This document shows positions 25,775-34,566 of a stretch of 64,000 nucleotides of DNA, in pieces. Made by a program: the position numbers and the translations under genes. Source of the DNA: Candidatus Pseudobacter hemicellulosilyticus (GTDB taxonomy: Bacteria; Bacteroidota; Bacteroidia; Chitinophagales; Chitinophagaceae); the NCBI GenBank assembly GCA_029202545.1, contig CP119311.1, positions 3,658,001-3,722,000 on the forward strand, read 5' to 3'. Each line of letters starts with the position of its first letter. The first letter of the stretch is position 1. The notes under the pieces were generated by a model, which worked only from the letters and a program-made list of their open reading frames with translations, had not been told where the DNA came from and searched no databases.

Positions 25775-28700
25775 ATGCTATTTCAAGTTTACCGGTACCG
25801 GCTGCCGGCGGCATGGGCTGCCAGTCGCGTACCCACCAAAACGCTGCGTGTTATGAAACTAACCGCTTTCTTTTTATTGATCTGCGGACTGCATCTCTCG
25901 GCCGCTACCCGCTCGCAGACCGTGACCCTCACTGGGCAGCAAATACCTATGAAGCAGGTGCTGACCGCCATTGAGGCGCAGACCGGCTTCGGTATCCTGT
26001 ATGATGAAGCTGCCTTGCAGGACGCGTACCCCGTAACCATCCGGGCAGTAGCGCTGCCACTGGCAAAATTCCTGGAGCAGGTATTCCGCCTGCAACCGCT
26101 GGAGTACAGTATCAAGAAGACCACCATCCTTATCAACCGCAAAGCAGTACCGCCGGTCTTTTTGTCCCTTACCCCTGATGCGCTGAAGGCGCTGCCCATC
26201 AGCGGCAGGGTAACTGACAGCACGGGCGCACCACTGGCTGGCGCCACTATCACCCTGCGCGGCAGCAACAGAAGGGTAAGCACCGATGCCAGTGGCGCTT
26301 TCAGCCTGGAAGCCAATACTGGTGATCTGCTCATTATTTCCTTTGTAGGCTATCGTTCTGCCCAATACCGCGTACCGGCTGAACCGCAGCCCGTCAGCAT
26401 CGTATTACAGGCGGATATCAGCACTATGAGCGAAGTGGCGGTGCTGAGTACAGGGTTCCAGTCGCTCCCGAAGGAACGGGCCACCGGCTCGTTCACGCAG
26501 GTATCGCAAGAGATGATCAACCGCAGTGTGAGCACGGATATTCTCAGTCGCCTCAACGGCTTAGTGCCCGGTATGCTCTTTGTGCAGTCCGGCAATCCCT
26601 CCGCAACGCCTACCATCCGCATCCGGGGAGAAAGCACGCTCAATAGTGAGGTCAATAAGCAGCCGCTCATTGTGCTGGACAATTTTCCCTATGAAGGCAA
26701 CCTGAACAATATTAATCCGAATGACATAGAATCCATCACTGTTCTCAAAGATGCGGCTGCCGCCAGTATCTGGGGCGCCCGTAGTGGTAACGGCGTCATT
26801 GTGATCACCACCAAAAAAGGAAGGCTCAATCAGCCGCTGCGCGTGGAATTTAACGCTAACCTGAATATCAGCCGGAAGCAGGACCTTTATTATTCCAGGA
26901 ACAGACTGTCGGCCAGCCAGTTCATTGAAGTGGAAGACCGGCTCTTCAATGCCGGTTTCTTTAATGCCGACCTGCTGAACCAGGCCAACCGGCCGGCACT
27001 CAGTCCGGTAGTGGAGATCAGGGCCCGCCAGCGGGCTGGTCTGATAGATGAAGCAACTGCCGAGGCCGGGATCAATACATTGCGCTCCCTGGATTTCCGG
27101 GACGACCTGCTGAAATATGCCTATCGCACCCCCGTTAACCAACAGTATTCACTTGGGCTGCGCGGCGGCAGCGATAAACTGGCCTATACTTTTTCAGTAG
27201 GCTACGATGATAACAAGCAGACGGGCAAACGTATGGGCGACCGCCGCTTTACGCTGAATTCCTCCGCTATTTTTACGCCGGTCAAAAACCTGGAGATCAG
27301 CACGGGTATACTGTATACCAATACACATACTGATAATAATAACCCCATCCTTAACGGTCTGCTGCTGACCACCGGCTGGACCTCCACCGGGAAATATTCA
27401 GACCTGTATCCATATGCGCAGTTGGCGGATGCTGCCGGTAATGCCCTGCCCACCATCCGGGATTACCGGGCCGGCTTTATTGACAGCGCAGAACAACTGG
27501 GCTTCCGCGACTGGCGTTACCGTGCGCTGGATGAACTTCAGCTGGCTGATAATACCAGCAGCCTGGATAATCTCCTGCTTAACGTAGGGGTTAATTACAG
27601 GCTGACCCCCTGGCTGAAGGCCAGTCTGCAATACCGGAATGAGCGGCAGCAGGTAGGGGAGCGGGACCTGCGGAGCCAGGACAGCTATTATACCCGCGAT
27701 CTGTACAACCGCTTTTCCCTGTATGATCCGCTGACAAAACGCTTTACCTATCAGGCCCCATCAGGGGCCGTGCTGATCCTGAACAATGGGCAACTGAAGG
27801 GCTATAATGTGCGCGGACAGCTGAGTATGGACAAGACCCTGGCCGGCGATCACCAGCTCACCGCCATTGCCGGCGCTGAAATGCGCGAGACCCGGACCAG
27901 CAGCCGGCGTAACGTGCTGGTAGGGTATGATCCAGAGGCCGGGACGGTTAATATGAACCTGAATTTCAATACCACTTATGTTACTTCACCCAGCGGTTCT
28001 ACCACCCTGGCCAACGCAGGGCTGGCGCCGGATGGAGTAGAACGAAGGACCGTTTACCGGTATATCTCTTATTTTGCCAATGCGGCCTATACCTATGCAG
28101 GCAGGTACAGCCTGACGCTGAGCGCCCGGAAAGACGGGGCCAATATCTTTGGCGTAAAGACCAACCAGCGGATTACTCCGCTCTGGTCGGCCGGCGCCGG
28201 CTGGGAGGTCAGTCGCGAAGGTTTTTACCAGGCTTCCTGGCTGCCTTACCTCAAACTCCGGGCTACCTATGGCTTCAATGGAAATGTGTATAACGGTTCT
28301 GCATATCCTACCGGGTCCTTTTTGACAAGTCCGATGACCGGTGAGAATATCATTCATGGGATAACCACCGGCAACCCGGAGCTGCAATGGGAACGTGTAA
28401 AGATCATCAACCTGGGGATTGATTTCAGTGTAGCCCGGCAAGTTGTCAGTGGCAGCATTGAACTGTATCGTAAAGATGGGCTCGATCTGCTGCAGACCAA
28501 TGATCTGCTGCCCCAGACCGGCGCCAGCTCTGTGCTGGGCAATTCAGCCAGTACCCGCTCCCACGGCATTGAGCTGGCCATCACGCATAAAAATATCCAG
28601 CGGAAACTGCAATGGAGCACTACCTGGATGGTCAATTACCTGAAAGACAAGGTGACCCATTATGGCGTGGTGCTTAGTTCTTCCAGTATTCAGTACAATA

Positions 28701-29374
28701 CTTCCGGCGTAGCGCTGGAAGGCAAGCCACTATACAGCCTTTTCAGCTACCGATGGGCCGGGCTGGACCCTGCTACCGGTGATCCGCAGGGTATGCTGCA
28801 GGGTAAGGTCAGCAAGGATTATGGAGGTATTATTGCCAATTTCAATGCAGACAGCCTGATGTATCACGGGCCATCCCGTCCGCCTTTCTGGGGCTCCCTG
28901 CGCAATGATCTTTCCTGGAAGGGGTTCTCCCTGTCCTGGAATATCCTATTTGAAATGGGACATTATTTCCGGCGGCCTTCCACCAGTCTCAACTATGCCG
29001 AACTGATCAGTACCACCAGGAACCAGAACGTTGATTACGGCCAGCGCTGGCAGCAGCCGGGCGATGAGCTGCTGACACAGGTGCCCTCGCTGGTGTATCC
29101 CAACAATACCAACCGGAATAATTTTTATAAGTTCTCGGAAGTGCTGGTGACCAAAGGGGACCATATCCGGCTGCAGGACCTGCGCATCGGTTACCAGTTC
29201 AATAACCTGGCCATCCGCCGTTTCCGTTTCCAGGGCCTGCAGGTATTTGCCTATGCCAGCAACCTGGGCATCCTCTGGCGAGCCAATGATCTTGGTATAG
29301 ATCCCTATGCCTATTCAGGCAATGCCGTACCCAATCCTTTTTCCATGGCTTTTGGCCTTAAAGCAAATTTCTGA
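25775..29374 (+). CDS. SusC/RagA-family TonB-dependent outer-membrane receptor (locus A)
   Basis: 1199 residues. An extended N-terminus with a late signal peptide (M-K-L-T-A-F-F-L-L-I, ending near residue 48) is common in SusC proteins of this family. The order is STN domain (about 50-120), carboxypeptidase-like beta-sandwich (about 140-215, I-S-G-R-V-T-D-S-T-G-A-P-L), plug with L-S-T-G-F-Q-x-L-P-x-E-R-A-T-G-S-F and a G-V-I-V-I-T-T-K-K-G end, and a 22-strand barrel ending in Phe. The STN domain marks it as a signalling receptor for the FecR/ECF pair upstream. It imports an unknown nutrient with the SusD lipoprotein that follows. The start is supported by conserved spacing to the leader element. 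Confidence 0.92.
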   Translation: MLFQVYRYRLPAAWAASRVPTKTLRVMKLTAFFLLICGLHLSAATRSQTVTLTGQQIPMKQVLTAIEAQTGFGILYDEAALQDAYPVTIRAVALPLAKFLEQVFRLQPLEYSIKKTTILINRKAVPPVFLSLTPDALKALPISGRVTDSTGAPLAGATITLRGSNRRVSTDASGAFSLEANTGDLLIISFVGYRSAQYRVPAEPQPVSIVLQADISTMSEVAVLSTGFQSLPKERATGSFTQVSQEMINRSVSTDILSRLNGLVPGMLFVQSGNPSATPTIRIRGESTLNSEVNKQPLIVLDNFPYEGNLNNINPNDIESITVLKDAAAASIWGARSGNGVIVITTKKGRLNQPLRVEFNANLNISRKQDLYYSRNRLSASQFIEVEDRLFNAGFFNADLLNQANRPALSPVVEIRARQRAGLIDEATAEAGINTLRSLDFRDDLLKYAYRTPVNQQYSLGLRGGSDKLAYTFSVGYDDNKQTGKRMGDRRFTLNSSAIFTPVKNLEISTGILYTNTHTDNNNPILNGLLLTTGWTSTGKYSDLYPYAQLADAAGNALPTIRDYRAGFIDSAEQLGFRDWRYRALDELQLADNTSSLDNLLLNVGVNYRLTPWLKASLQYRNERQQVGERDLRSQDSYYTRDLYNRFSLYDPLTKRFTYQAPSGAVLILNNGQLKGYNVRGQLSMDKTLAGDHQLTAIAGAEMRETRTSSRRNVLVGYDPEAGTVNMNLNFNTTYVTSPSGSTTLANAGLAPDGVERRTVYRYISYFANAAYTYAGRYSLTLSARKDGANIFGVKTNQRITPLWSAGAGWEVSREGFYQASWLPYLKLRATYGFNGNVYNGSAYPTGSFLTSPMTGENIIHGITTGNPELQWERVKIINLGIDFSVARQVVSGSIELYRKDGLDLLQTNDLLPQTGASSVLGNSASTRSHGIELAITHKNIQRKLQWSTTWMVNYLKDKVTHYGVVLSSSSIQYNTSGVALEGKPLYSLFSYRWAGLDPATGDPQGMLQGKVSKDYGGIIANFNADSLMYHGPSRPPFWGSLRNDLSWKGFSLSWNILFEMGHYFRRPSTSLNYAELISTTRNQNVDYGQRWQQPGDELLTQVPSLVYPNNTNRNNFYKFSEVLVTKGDHIRLQDLRIGYQFNNLAIRRFRFQGLQVFAYASNLGILWRANDLGIDPYAYSGNAVPNPFSMAFGLKANF

Positions 29375-29381
29375 CCTCAAT

Positions 29382-30788
29382 ATGTTTGATATGAAATCTT
29401 TTAACATGCTATATTTTTTCTGCTGCTGCCTGCTGCTGAGCGCCTGTGACAAGGAGGAGGAATGGCTGGATGTAAAGCGGCAGAGCACAGATGTAACGCC
29501 GGCTTCCATGAAAGATATGGAAGCCCTGCTTAACAATACCTATGTGTTCAACGCAGGTTATGCCGTGCTGGGACTTTGTGGTTCGGACAATATCATCCTG
29601 ACGGATGATAACCTGGCAGCTGCATCCGAACAGGATCGACGGTTATATCTCTGGGACCCCAATCCCTATATTACAGATAAAGGCGTGCTGGATTACCTGA
29701 ACCAGTACAACAGGGTCAGATACGCCAACCTGGTGCTGGAAGGGCTGGACAAACTGGGCACTGCCAGCGATCCGGCACAGGGCAGCCGGTTCCAGGCCGA
29801 AGCCCTTTTCTTCCGGGCTATGACCTACTATAACCTGTCGCAGACTTACTGTGTACCTTATGCGCCGGATAAGTTGTCGGCGCCGGGCCTGGTGCTCCGC
29901 ACAGGGTCCGATCCAAATATTGTTAATCAGCGGTCCAGCATACAGGACACCTATGACAACATTCTGCAGGACTTCCGGCAGGCAGCTGCCGTGCTGCCCC
30001 GGAACGGAAAGTACAGCAGCAGTCCCAGCCGGCCGGCCGCTCATGCCTTCCTGGCCAAAGTATTCCTGAGCATGGAACTCTATGATAGCGCCTGGTATCA
30101 TGCCGATAAGGCCCTCGCGGAATATTCCACCCTGCTGGATTACAATGACCCGGTACTGGTAAATCCCAGCAGCAGTTTCCGGTTCCCCGCTTTTTCATCT
30201 GACGCATCCCTGAACAATCCCGAGATCATTTTCTTTGCATCATCAGGAAGTACTGCCATCACCTGGCCATTCTATGGCATTCAATATGCCCATCCGGCAC
30301 TCTATGCCAGCTATGGAACCGATGACCTGCGCAGGACCCTGATCTACCAGGACCTGGGCGCTGGCAGGGTGCAGTTCTGGGGCGCTTATGCCGGCACCTA
30401 CTATAATTTTTCCGGTATTGCCAGCAATGAACTGTTCCTGATCCGGGCGGAAACGGCTGCCCGCGCCGGGCGCACAACGGATGCTATGAGCGACCTGAAT
30501 ACCCTGCTGCGCAAAAGATATCGCACGGGTACCTATACAGACCGTGCAGCGGCCAGTGCAGAAGATGCATTGCAGCAGGTCCTGACGGAAAGAAGAAAGG
30601 AACTTCCCTTCACCGGGCAACTGGCCTGGGAAGACCTGCGCCGGCTCAATAAGGACCCGCGGTTTGCCCGCACGCTCACGAGGGTACAGAACGGCATCAC
30701 CTATGAGCTGCCGCCTGGGGATAAGCGCTATACATTCCTTATCCCGCCAGCGGAAGTGGCGGCCGGCGTGCAGCAGAACGAACGCTAA
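29382..30788 (+). CDS. SusD/RagB-family nutrient-binding lipoprotein (locus A)
   Basis: About 469 residues. The lipoprotein signal ends in L-L-S-A-C. The N-terminal SusD-like region has the N-V/L-V-L-E-G-L-D pattern and F-R-A-M-T-Y-Y-N-L-S-Q-T-Y, and the C-terminal RagB region has L-I-R-A-E-T-A-A-R-A-G and L-T-E-R-R-K-E-L-P-F-T-G with W-E-D-L-R-R. It caps the SusC barrel at the cell surface. The frame is open from 29307 inside the SusC gene; ATG 29382, 7 bases after the SusC stop, gives a proper signal peptide. Confidence 0.9.
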   Translation: MFDMKSFNMLYFFCCCLLLSACDKEEEWLDVKRQSTDVTPASMKDMEALLNNTYVFNAGYAVLGLCGSDNIILTDDNLAAASEQDRRLYLWDPNPYITDKGVLDYLNQYNRVRYANLVLEGLDKLGTASDPAQGSRFQAEALFFRAMTYYNLSQTYCVPYAPDKLSAPGLVLRTGSDPNIVNQRSSIQDTYDNILQDFRQAAAVLPRNGKYSSSPSRPAAHAFLAKVFLSMELYDSAWYHADKALAEYSTLLDYNDPVLVNPSSSFRFPAFSSDASLNNPEIIFFASSGSTAITWPFYGIQYAHPALYASYGTDDLRRTLIYQDLGAGRVQFWGAYAGTYYNFSGIASNELFLIRAETAARAGRTTDAMSDLNTLLRKRYRTGTYTDRAAASAEDALQQVLTERRKELPFTGQLAWEDLRRLNKDPRFARTLTRVQNGITYELPPGDKRYTFLIPPAEVAAGVQQNER

Positions 30789-30817
30789 AAATCATTTCTT
30801 ACCTAAAATTTATTGAC

Positions 30818-32338
30818 ATGCATTATGCGTGCAGGCTTTGTTTTGTGCTGTTCGTTGGCTGGATAGCCCCGGCAGTGTACGGACAATCCGGTTTTCAGGT
30901 GACCGTTGTATGCCCTTCCATCCAGGAGGATTCCCTTTTTCTCTCCATGAAAGATGCGTTTTCCCGGGAACAGGGAAGCTGGACCGGCGCCCGCGCAGAG
31001 GCGGGCGGAATATATCATTTCAAGGTGCAGACAACCCGCGCGTATGGCTATTTTTCTCTGCTGGAGGAATCGCCGGCCGGTTATGCGTATGCAGATCAGT
31101 ACCGCGCCATCCCTTTTCTGATCGATTACTGCTGGCAGGCGGGGGACAGCATTACTATCCTTGTGGACAGGCGGTATCCGGACAAACCCAGAACATATCA
31201 TGAGCCCTATGATTTTACCCGTTCCTTCTCGGGGACAGGCGCTGCAAAATTACGGCTGAAAGAAGCCCTGCAGCATGCTGCCGATACCAGGACCGGACCG
31301 GAAAGGCCATTCTGGGAAGATAGTACCCAGCGCAGTCATTATGATCCCAACCTGGTCAAGCTGCAGGCCTGCCTGCTGGTGCTGGACCAGTACCGGGATA
31401 GTGTACCCGATTTTATTTACCAGCTGCACAGGGCGAAGATTGTAACCACCTGCTATAGTATCGGCAGTTATTTTTACCGGCTGCGGCTCGGCTATGCGGC
31501 AACGGTCGGTAAGCCCGCCGCCAGGGCCCGGTTCCTGGATGCATACCGGATGAGTATGGCTGCCCGGTATTCCCTGGCGGTAGACAGCAACTGGCTGCCT
31601 GCTTCCAACAGTTACCTGCATTTCCTGTATGGAAAGATCAATTTTGAGAATTACCTGCGTACCGGTACAGATGATCCGGATGCCGATCTGAAAACTATTG
31701 CAGCTGGTTATTCAGGCGCCCTGCGGGACAGGCTGCTGTTGCAGGTGATCCGCGCAGACAAAGGCACCCGGCATTTTGATACGCTCTATGATTGGGTAGC
31801 CCGCATGGCGAAAGACCCATATACCAGGAAAGAGCTGGCCGCCATACGTGGTCGCCTGCCCGGTCAGCCGGCGTTTGAATTTGCCCTGCCGGATACCAAT
31901 GGGACCATTCACCGGCTGGCGGATTACAAAGGCAGGACCATCATGGTGGATGTCTGGTTCACCGGTTGCGGCGCCTGCGAGTACGTCTATAAAAATGTGC
32001 TGAAACCTGCCAAGGAACTGCTGCAGGATCATAAGGATATCCTTTTCCTGAGTATCTGCATTGATACAGGGAAAAAGACCTGGCTGAAAAGTATTCGTTC
32101 GGGTAGCTATACATCGGCCAAGGCCCTGAACCTGTATACCGCCGGTAAGGGTTCTGATCAGGAGTTGTTACGGTACTACGGCATCAACGCCTATCCCACA
32201 CTTTTTATCATCCGGCCCGATGGGACCATGCACCGTTTCTATGAAAACCGCACTGCTGCCGACCTGGCTTCGCCGGAGATACTGGCGGAAGTGCTGAAAG
32301 CAACTGCCGGTGCAGGCGCTCATGCACTGGCGCAATAA
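30818..32338 (+). CDS. Secreted thioredoxin-like (TlpA-type) protein
   Basis: 506 residues with an N-terminal signal peptide. The first ~330 residues form a region of unknown fold, with a beta-rich start and a helical centre, as in many Bacteroidota TlpA proteins with a DUF4369-like N-terminus. The C-terminal thioredoxin domain has V-D-V-W-F-T-G-C-G-A-C (Cys384, Cys387) and the cis-Pro in N-A-Y-P-T-L-F. It should act as a periplasmic or surface-attached disulfide reductase. As the last gene of locus A it is probably co-regulated with SusC/D. A thiol step suggests the imported ligand or a maturation partner contains thiols or metals (inference). Confidence 0.85.
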   Translation: MHYACRLCFVLFVGWIAPAVYGQSGFQVTVVCPSIQEDSLFLSMKDAFSREQGSWTGARAEAGGIYHFKVQTTRAYGYFSLLEESPAGYAYADQYRAIPFLIDYCWQAGDSITILVDRRYPDKPRTYHEPYDFTRSFSGTGAAKLRLKEALQHAADTRTGPERPFWEDSTQRSHYDPNLVKLQACLLVLDQYRDSVPDFIYQLHRAKIVTTCYSIGSYFYRLRLGYAATVGKPAARARFLDAYRMSMAARYSLAVDSNWLPASNSYLHFLYGKINFENYLRTGTDDPDADLKTIAAGYSGALRDRLLLQVIRADKGTRHFDTLYDWVARMAKDPYTRKELAAIRGRLPGQPAFEFALPDTNGTIHRLADYKGRTIMVDVWFTGCGACEYVYKNVLKPAKELLQDHKDILFLSICIDTGKKTWLKSIRSGSYTSAKALNLYTAGKGSDQELLRYYGINAYPTLFIIRPDGTMHRFYENRTAADLASPEILAEVLKATAGAGAHALAQ

Positions 32339-32395
32339 ACAGCCCCGCTGTCTTTTTATGCAGTGCTGACCGGATAGCCGAAAGCCCGGCAGGCA

Positions 32396-32445
32396 AAACA
32401 GGTCCCGGCGCCTTTCACCCGAAAGGCCCGGGACTTTACCTGTTT
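32396..32445. repeat. Long imperfect hairpin between locus A and locus B
   Basis: Arms GTCCCGG-(c)-GCCTTTC (402-416 after 32000) and GAAAGGC-CCGGGAC (421-434) make a 14-bp stem with one bulge and a 4-base loop; outer AAACAG/CTGTTT can extend it. No T-run follows, so a simple intrinsic terminator is uncertain, but the position at the end of locus A fits transcription termination or mRNA 3'-end protection. Confidence 0.55.
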
Positions 32446-32541
32446 ACAGTGCAGGCAATGGTTACCTCATAATACCAGCTTGCCATCTCCCCAATACTTT
32501 GCTTCGGATATTATTTGGCATAAAAACTTATTTTTACTGCC

Positions 32542-33135
32542 TTGTCCGTAACCACCCCATATCATGATGCCGAACTGCTGGCCTTGCTGGAAGCAGGCGA
32601 TGCAGCTGCTTTTCGTTCGGTTTATCAGGAGCACTACCGACAGTTACTGTATTTCGGGTTTCAGCTGGTGCAGGACCTGCCCCAGGCCGAAGACCTGGTG
32701 ACCGAGGCTTTTGTCAGTCTCTGGAAATCACGCGGGCAGCTCAAAAGCAGGGCGCATCTAAAATCCTATCTTTTCCTGGCCGTAAAACATGGGGCCATCG
32801 ACTGGCTGCGGGCGCAGCAAACGCAGTCCGCTCTTCATCAGCAGCTGCTGCAATCGGGCGCGTCCGAAGAAAACCGGGTAGAGGCCCTGCTGGCCGAATC
32901 GGAATTTATGCGCCTGCTCACCGAAGAGCTGGAACAGCTGCCGGTCCAATGCGCCCGCGTGGTGCGCCATATCCTTTTTGACGGCATGACCACGGCCGAA
33001 GTGGCTGCTGCTATGAACATCAGCACTAAGAACGTACTGAACCAGAAATTGCTCGCCATTAAAAAACTTCGACAGGGCCTGCTCAAAAAAGGGCTGCTGG
33101 AGATCTTCTTCCTGTTCTCGAAATTTTTCTGCTGA
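32542..33135 (+). CDS. ECF RNA polymerase sigma factor (locus B)
   Basis: 197 residues. Region 2: A-A-F-R-S-V-Y-Q-E-H-Y-R-Q-L-L-Y-F, A-E-D-L-V-T-E-A-F-V-S-L-W. Region 4: L-E-Q-L-P-V-Q-C-A-R-V-V then T-T-A-E-V-A-A-A-M-N-I-S-T-K-N-V. The only usable start codon near the domain boundary is TTG at 32542. It is followed by a FecR gene and a SusC/SusD pair. The hydrophobic C-terminal tail (L-L-E-I-F-F-L-F-S-K-F-F-C) is like that of other Bacteroidota ECF factors. Confidence 0.88.
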   Translation: MSVTTPYHDAELLALLEAGDAAAFRSVYQEHYRQLLYFGFQLVQDLPQAEDLVTEAFVSLWKSRGQLKSRAHLKSYLFLAVKHGAIDWLRAQQTQSALHQQLLQSGASEENRVEALLAESEFMRLLTEELEQLPVQCARVVRHILFDGMTTAEVAAAMNISTKNVLNQKLLAIKKLRQGLLKKGLLEIFFLFSKFFC

Positions 33136-33182
33136 TTCCTTTGGAAAAAGACGGTGCTTGTCCGTATTAATGAATAACTATT

Positions 33183-34370
33183 ATGGAACAACCTGCTTTT
33201 GATATAGCCGGTCCGCTGATCCGGTACCTGGAAGGCGCTGCCACTGTTGCAGAAACGCAGGCAGTGGAGCAATGGCTGAAGGATAGGCCAGAGAACCAGC
33301 AGCTGTATGAACAGTTGAAAAGGTCCGACTGGCTCCTGCGGCAGGCTGCTTTTTATGGTAGCCTTCAGCCGGAGCCCGGCTGGCAGAAGTTGCAGGCGGC
33401 CATTCCTGAACTGGCAGCTCTGCCGGTCGCTGACAAGGCGCGCGTTATCCCCCTGCGGCGTACAGCCTGGCTCCGGGTGGCTGCCGCTGTGCTGCTGCTC
33501 ACCATCGGTTATTTACTGCTGCCTACCCGGCAAACTCCTGTGGCTGACACCGCACAGGCAGCAGTCATAGCCCCGGGCAGGGAAGGGGCGGTGCTGCAAC
33601 TGGCCGATGGCTCCCGCATCCTGCTGGACAGCGCCGGTAACGGCCTGCTGGCTACAGAGGGCGGCAGCCGGGTGCTGCTGGATAAAGGACAACTCCGGTA
33701 TGAGGCTGCCGCAACACCCGCCAGCACTGCCGCTTTCAATACCATGAGCACACCCAGGGGCCGACAGTTCCAGCTCAGCCTGCCGGATGGCAGCCGGGTA
33801 TGGCTCAATGCTGCGAGCAGCATCCGTTATCCTACAAAGTTCAGCGGGAAAGAACGGCAGGTGCAGGTTACGGGTGAGGCTTATTTTGAAGTGATGCCGG
33901 ATAGCCGCCGGCCTTTCACTGTACTGGTGAATGGAGATAGCAAGGTGGAAGTGCTTGGGACCGCTTTCAACATCAATGCCTATGCCGACGAACAGGCCAT
34001 CCGGACTACGCTGGTAGCGGGAGCCGTCCGGGTAACGGTGGGGCGCAGGAAACTGGACCTGGCGCCCGGGCAGCAGGCGCTGCACAATGAAATAGCACAG
34101 GAGCCTCAGTTGCTGAGCGAGGTGGATATCGACAAGGTGACCGCCTGGAAGAATGGCTTATTCAATTTCGAGAATGCCGGCCTTGAAGAAGTGATGCGAC
34201 AGATAGCACGCTGGTATGATATTGAGGTAGTGTACGAAAACACAGTGCCCAGGCTGTTCTTCGGCGGTAAAATGAGCAGGGGATTACAGCTGGATGCCGT
34301 GCTGAAGGGCCTGGAAGGCGCCCGTGTACATTTCAGGCTGGAAGGCCGCCGGCTGATCGTTATGCCCTGA
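33183..34370 (+). CDS. FecR-family anti-sigma factor (locus B)
   Basis: 395 residues. The N-terminal cytoplasmic part is similar in layout to other FecR proteins (L-I-R-Y-L-E-G-x-A-T, W-L-x-x-x-P-E-N). A TM helix lies near 96-112. The periplasmic FecR domain has S-T-P-R-G-R-Q-F-Q-L-S-L-P-D-G-S-R-V-W-L-N, G-E-A-Y-F-E-V and F-N-I-N-A-Y-A-D-E, followed by DUF4974 at the end. The block from about 33573 to 33832 is close to the locus A copy at nucleotide level, while flanks differ clearly. It should hold the locus B sigma factor and sense the state of the following SusC. Confidence 0.88.
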   Translation: MEQPAFDIAGPLIRYLEGAATVAETQAVEQWLKDRPENQQLYEQLKRSDWLLRQAAFYGSLQPEPGWQKLQAAIPELAALPVADKARVIPLRRTAWLRVAAAVLLLTIGYLLLPTRQTPVADTAQAAVIAPGREGAVLQLADGSRILLDSAGNGLLATEGGSRVLLDKGQLRYEAAATPASTAAFNTMSTPRGRQFQLSLPDGSRVWLNAASSIRYPTKFSGKERQVQVTGEAYFEVMPDSRRPFTVLVNGDSKVEVLGTAFNINAYADEQAIRTTLVAGAVRVTVGRRKLDLAPGQQALHNEIAQEPQLLSEVDIDKVTAWKNGLFNFENAGLEEVMRQIARWYDIEVVYENTVPRLFFGGKMSRGLQLDAVLKGLEGARVHFRLEGRRLIVMP

Positions 34371-34463
34371 TCCTGTTCCTGTAAGCAATCGTCAACCTAT
34401 TATTCATCATAAATCATCGTTCATGCCAACCTGACCAAAACCGGGCTGGTCTGCAAACAGGAA

Positions 34464-34552
34464 CGGAGGTGCTGGAAACACCTCCGGTAATTTGTTTGGG
34501 CCAACCCGATAAACAATTGTTCTACCACGAATACTGCTTATTTATCAACCCA
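34464..34552 (+). promoter_or_regulatory. SusC leader element, locus B (hairpin plus conserved blocks)
   Basis: An 8-bp hairpin (arms 34464-34471 and 34479-34486, 7-base loop) is followed by GGGCCAACCC, AAACAATTGTT and ACTGCTTATTTATCAACCCA ending at 34552, again 14 bases before the SusC ATG. The order, sequence blocks and final spacing match the locus A leader although the hairpin arms differ in sequence. Confidence 0.55.
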
Positions 34553-34566
34553 AACTAAACGAAGTT

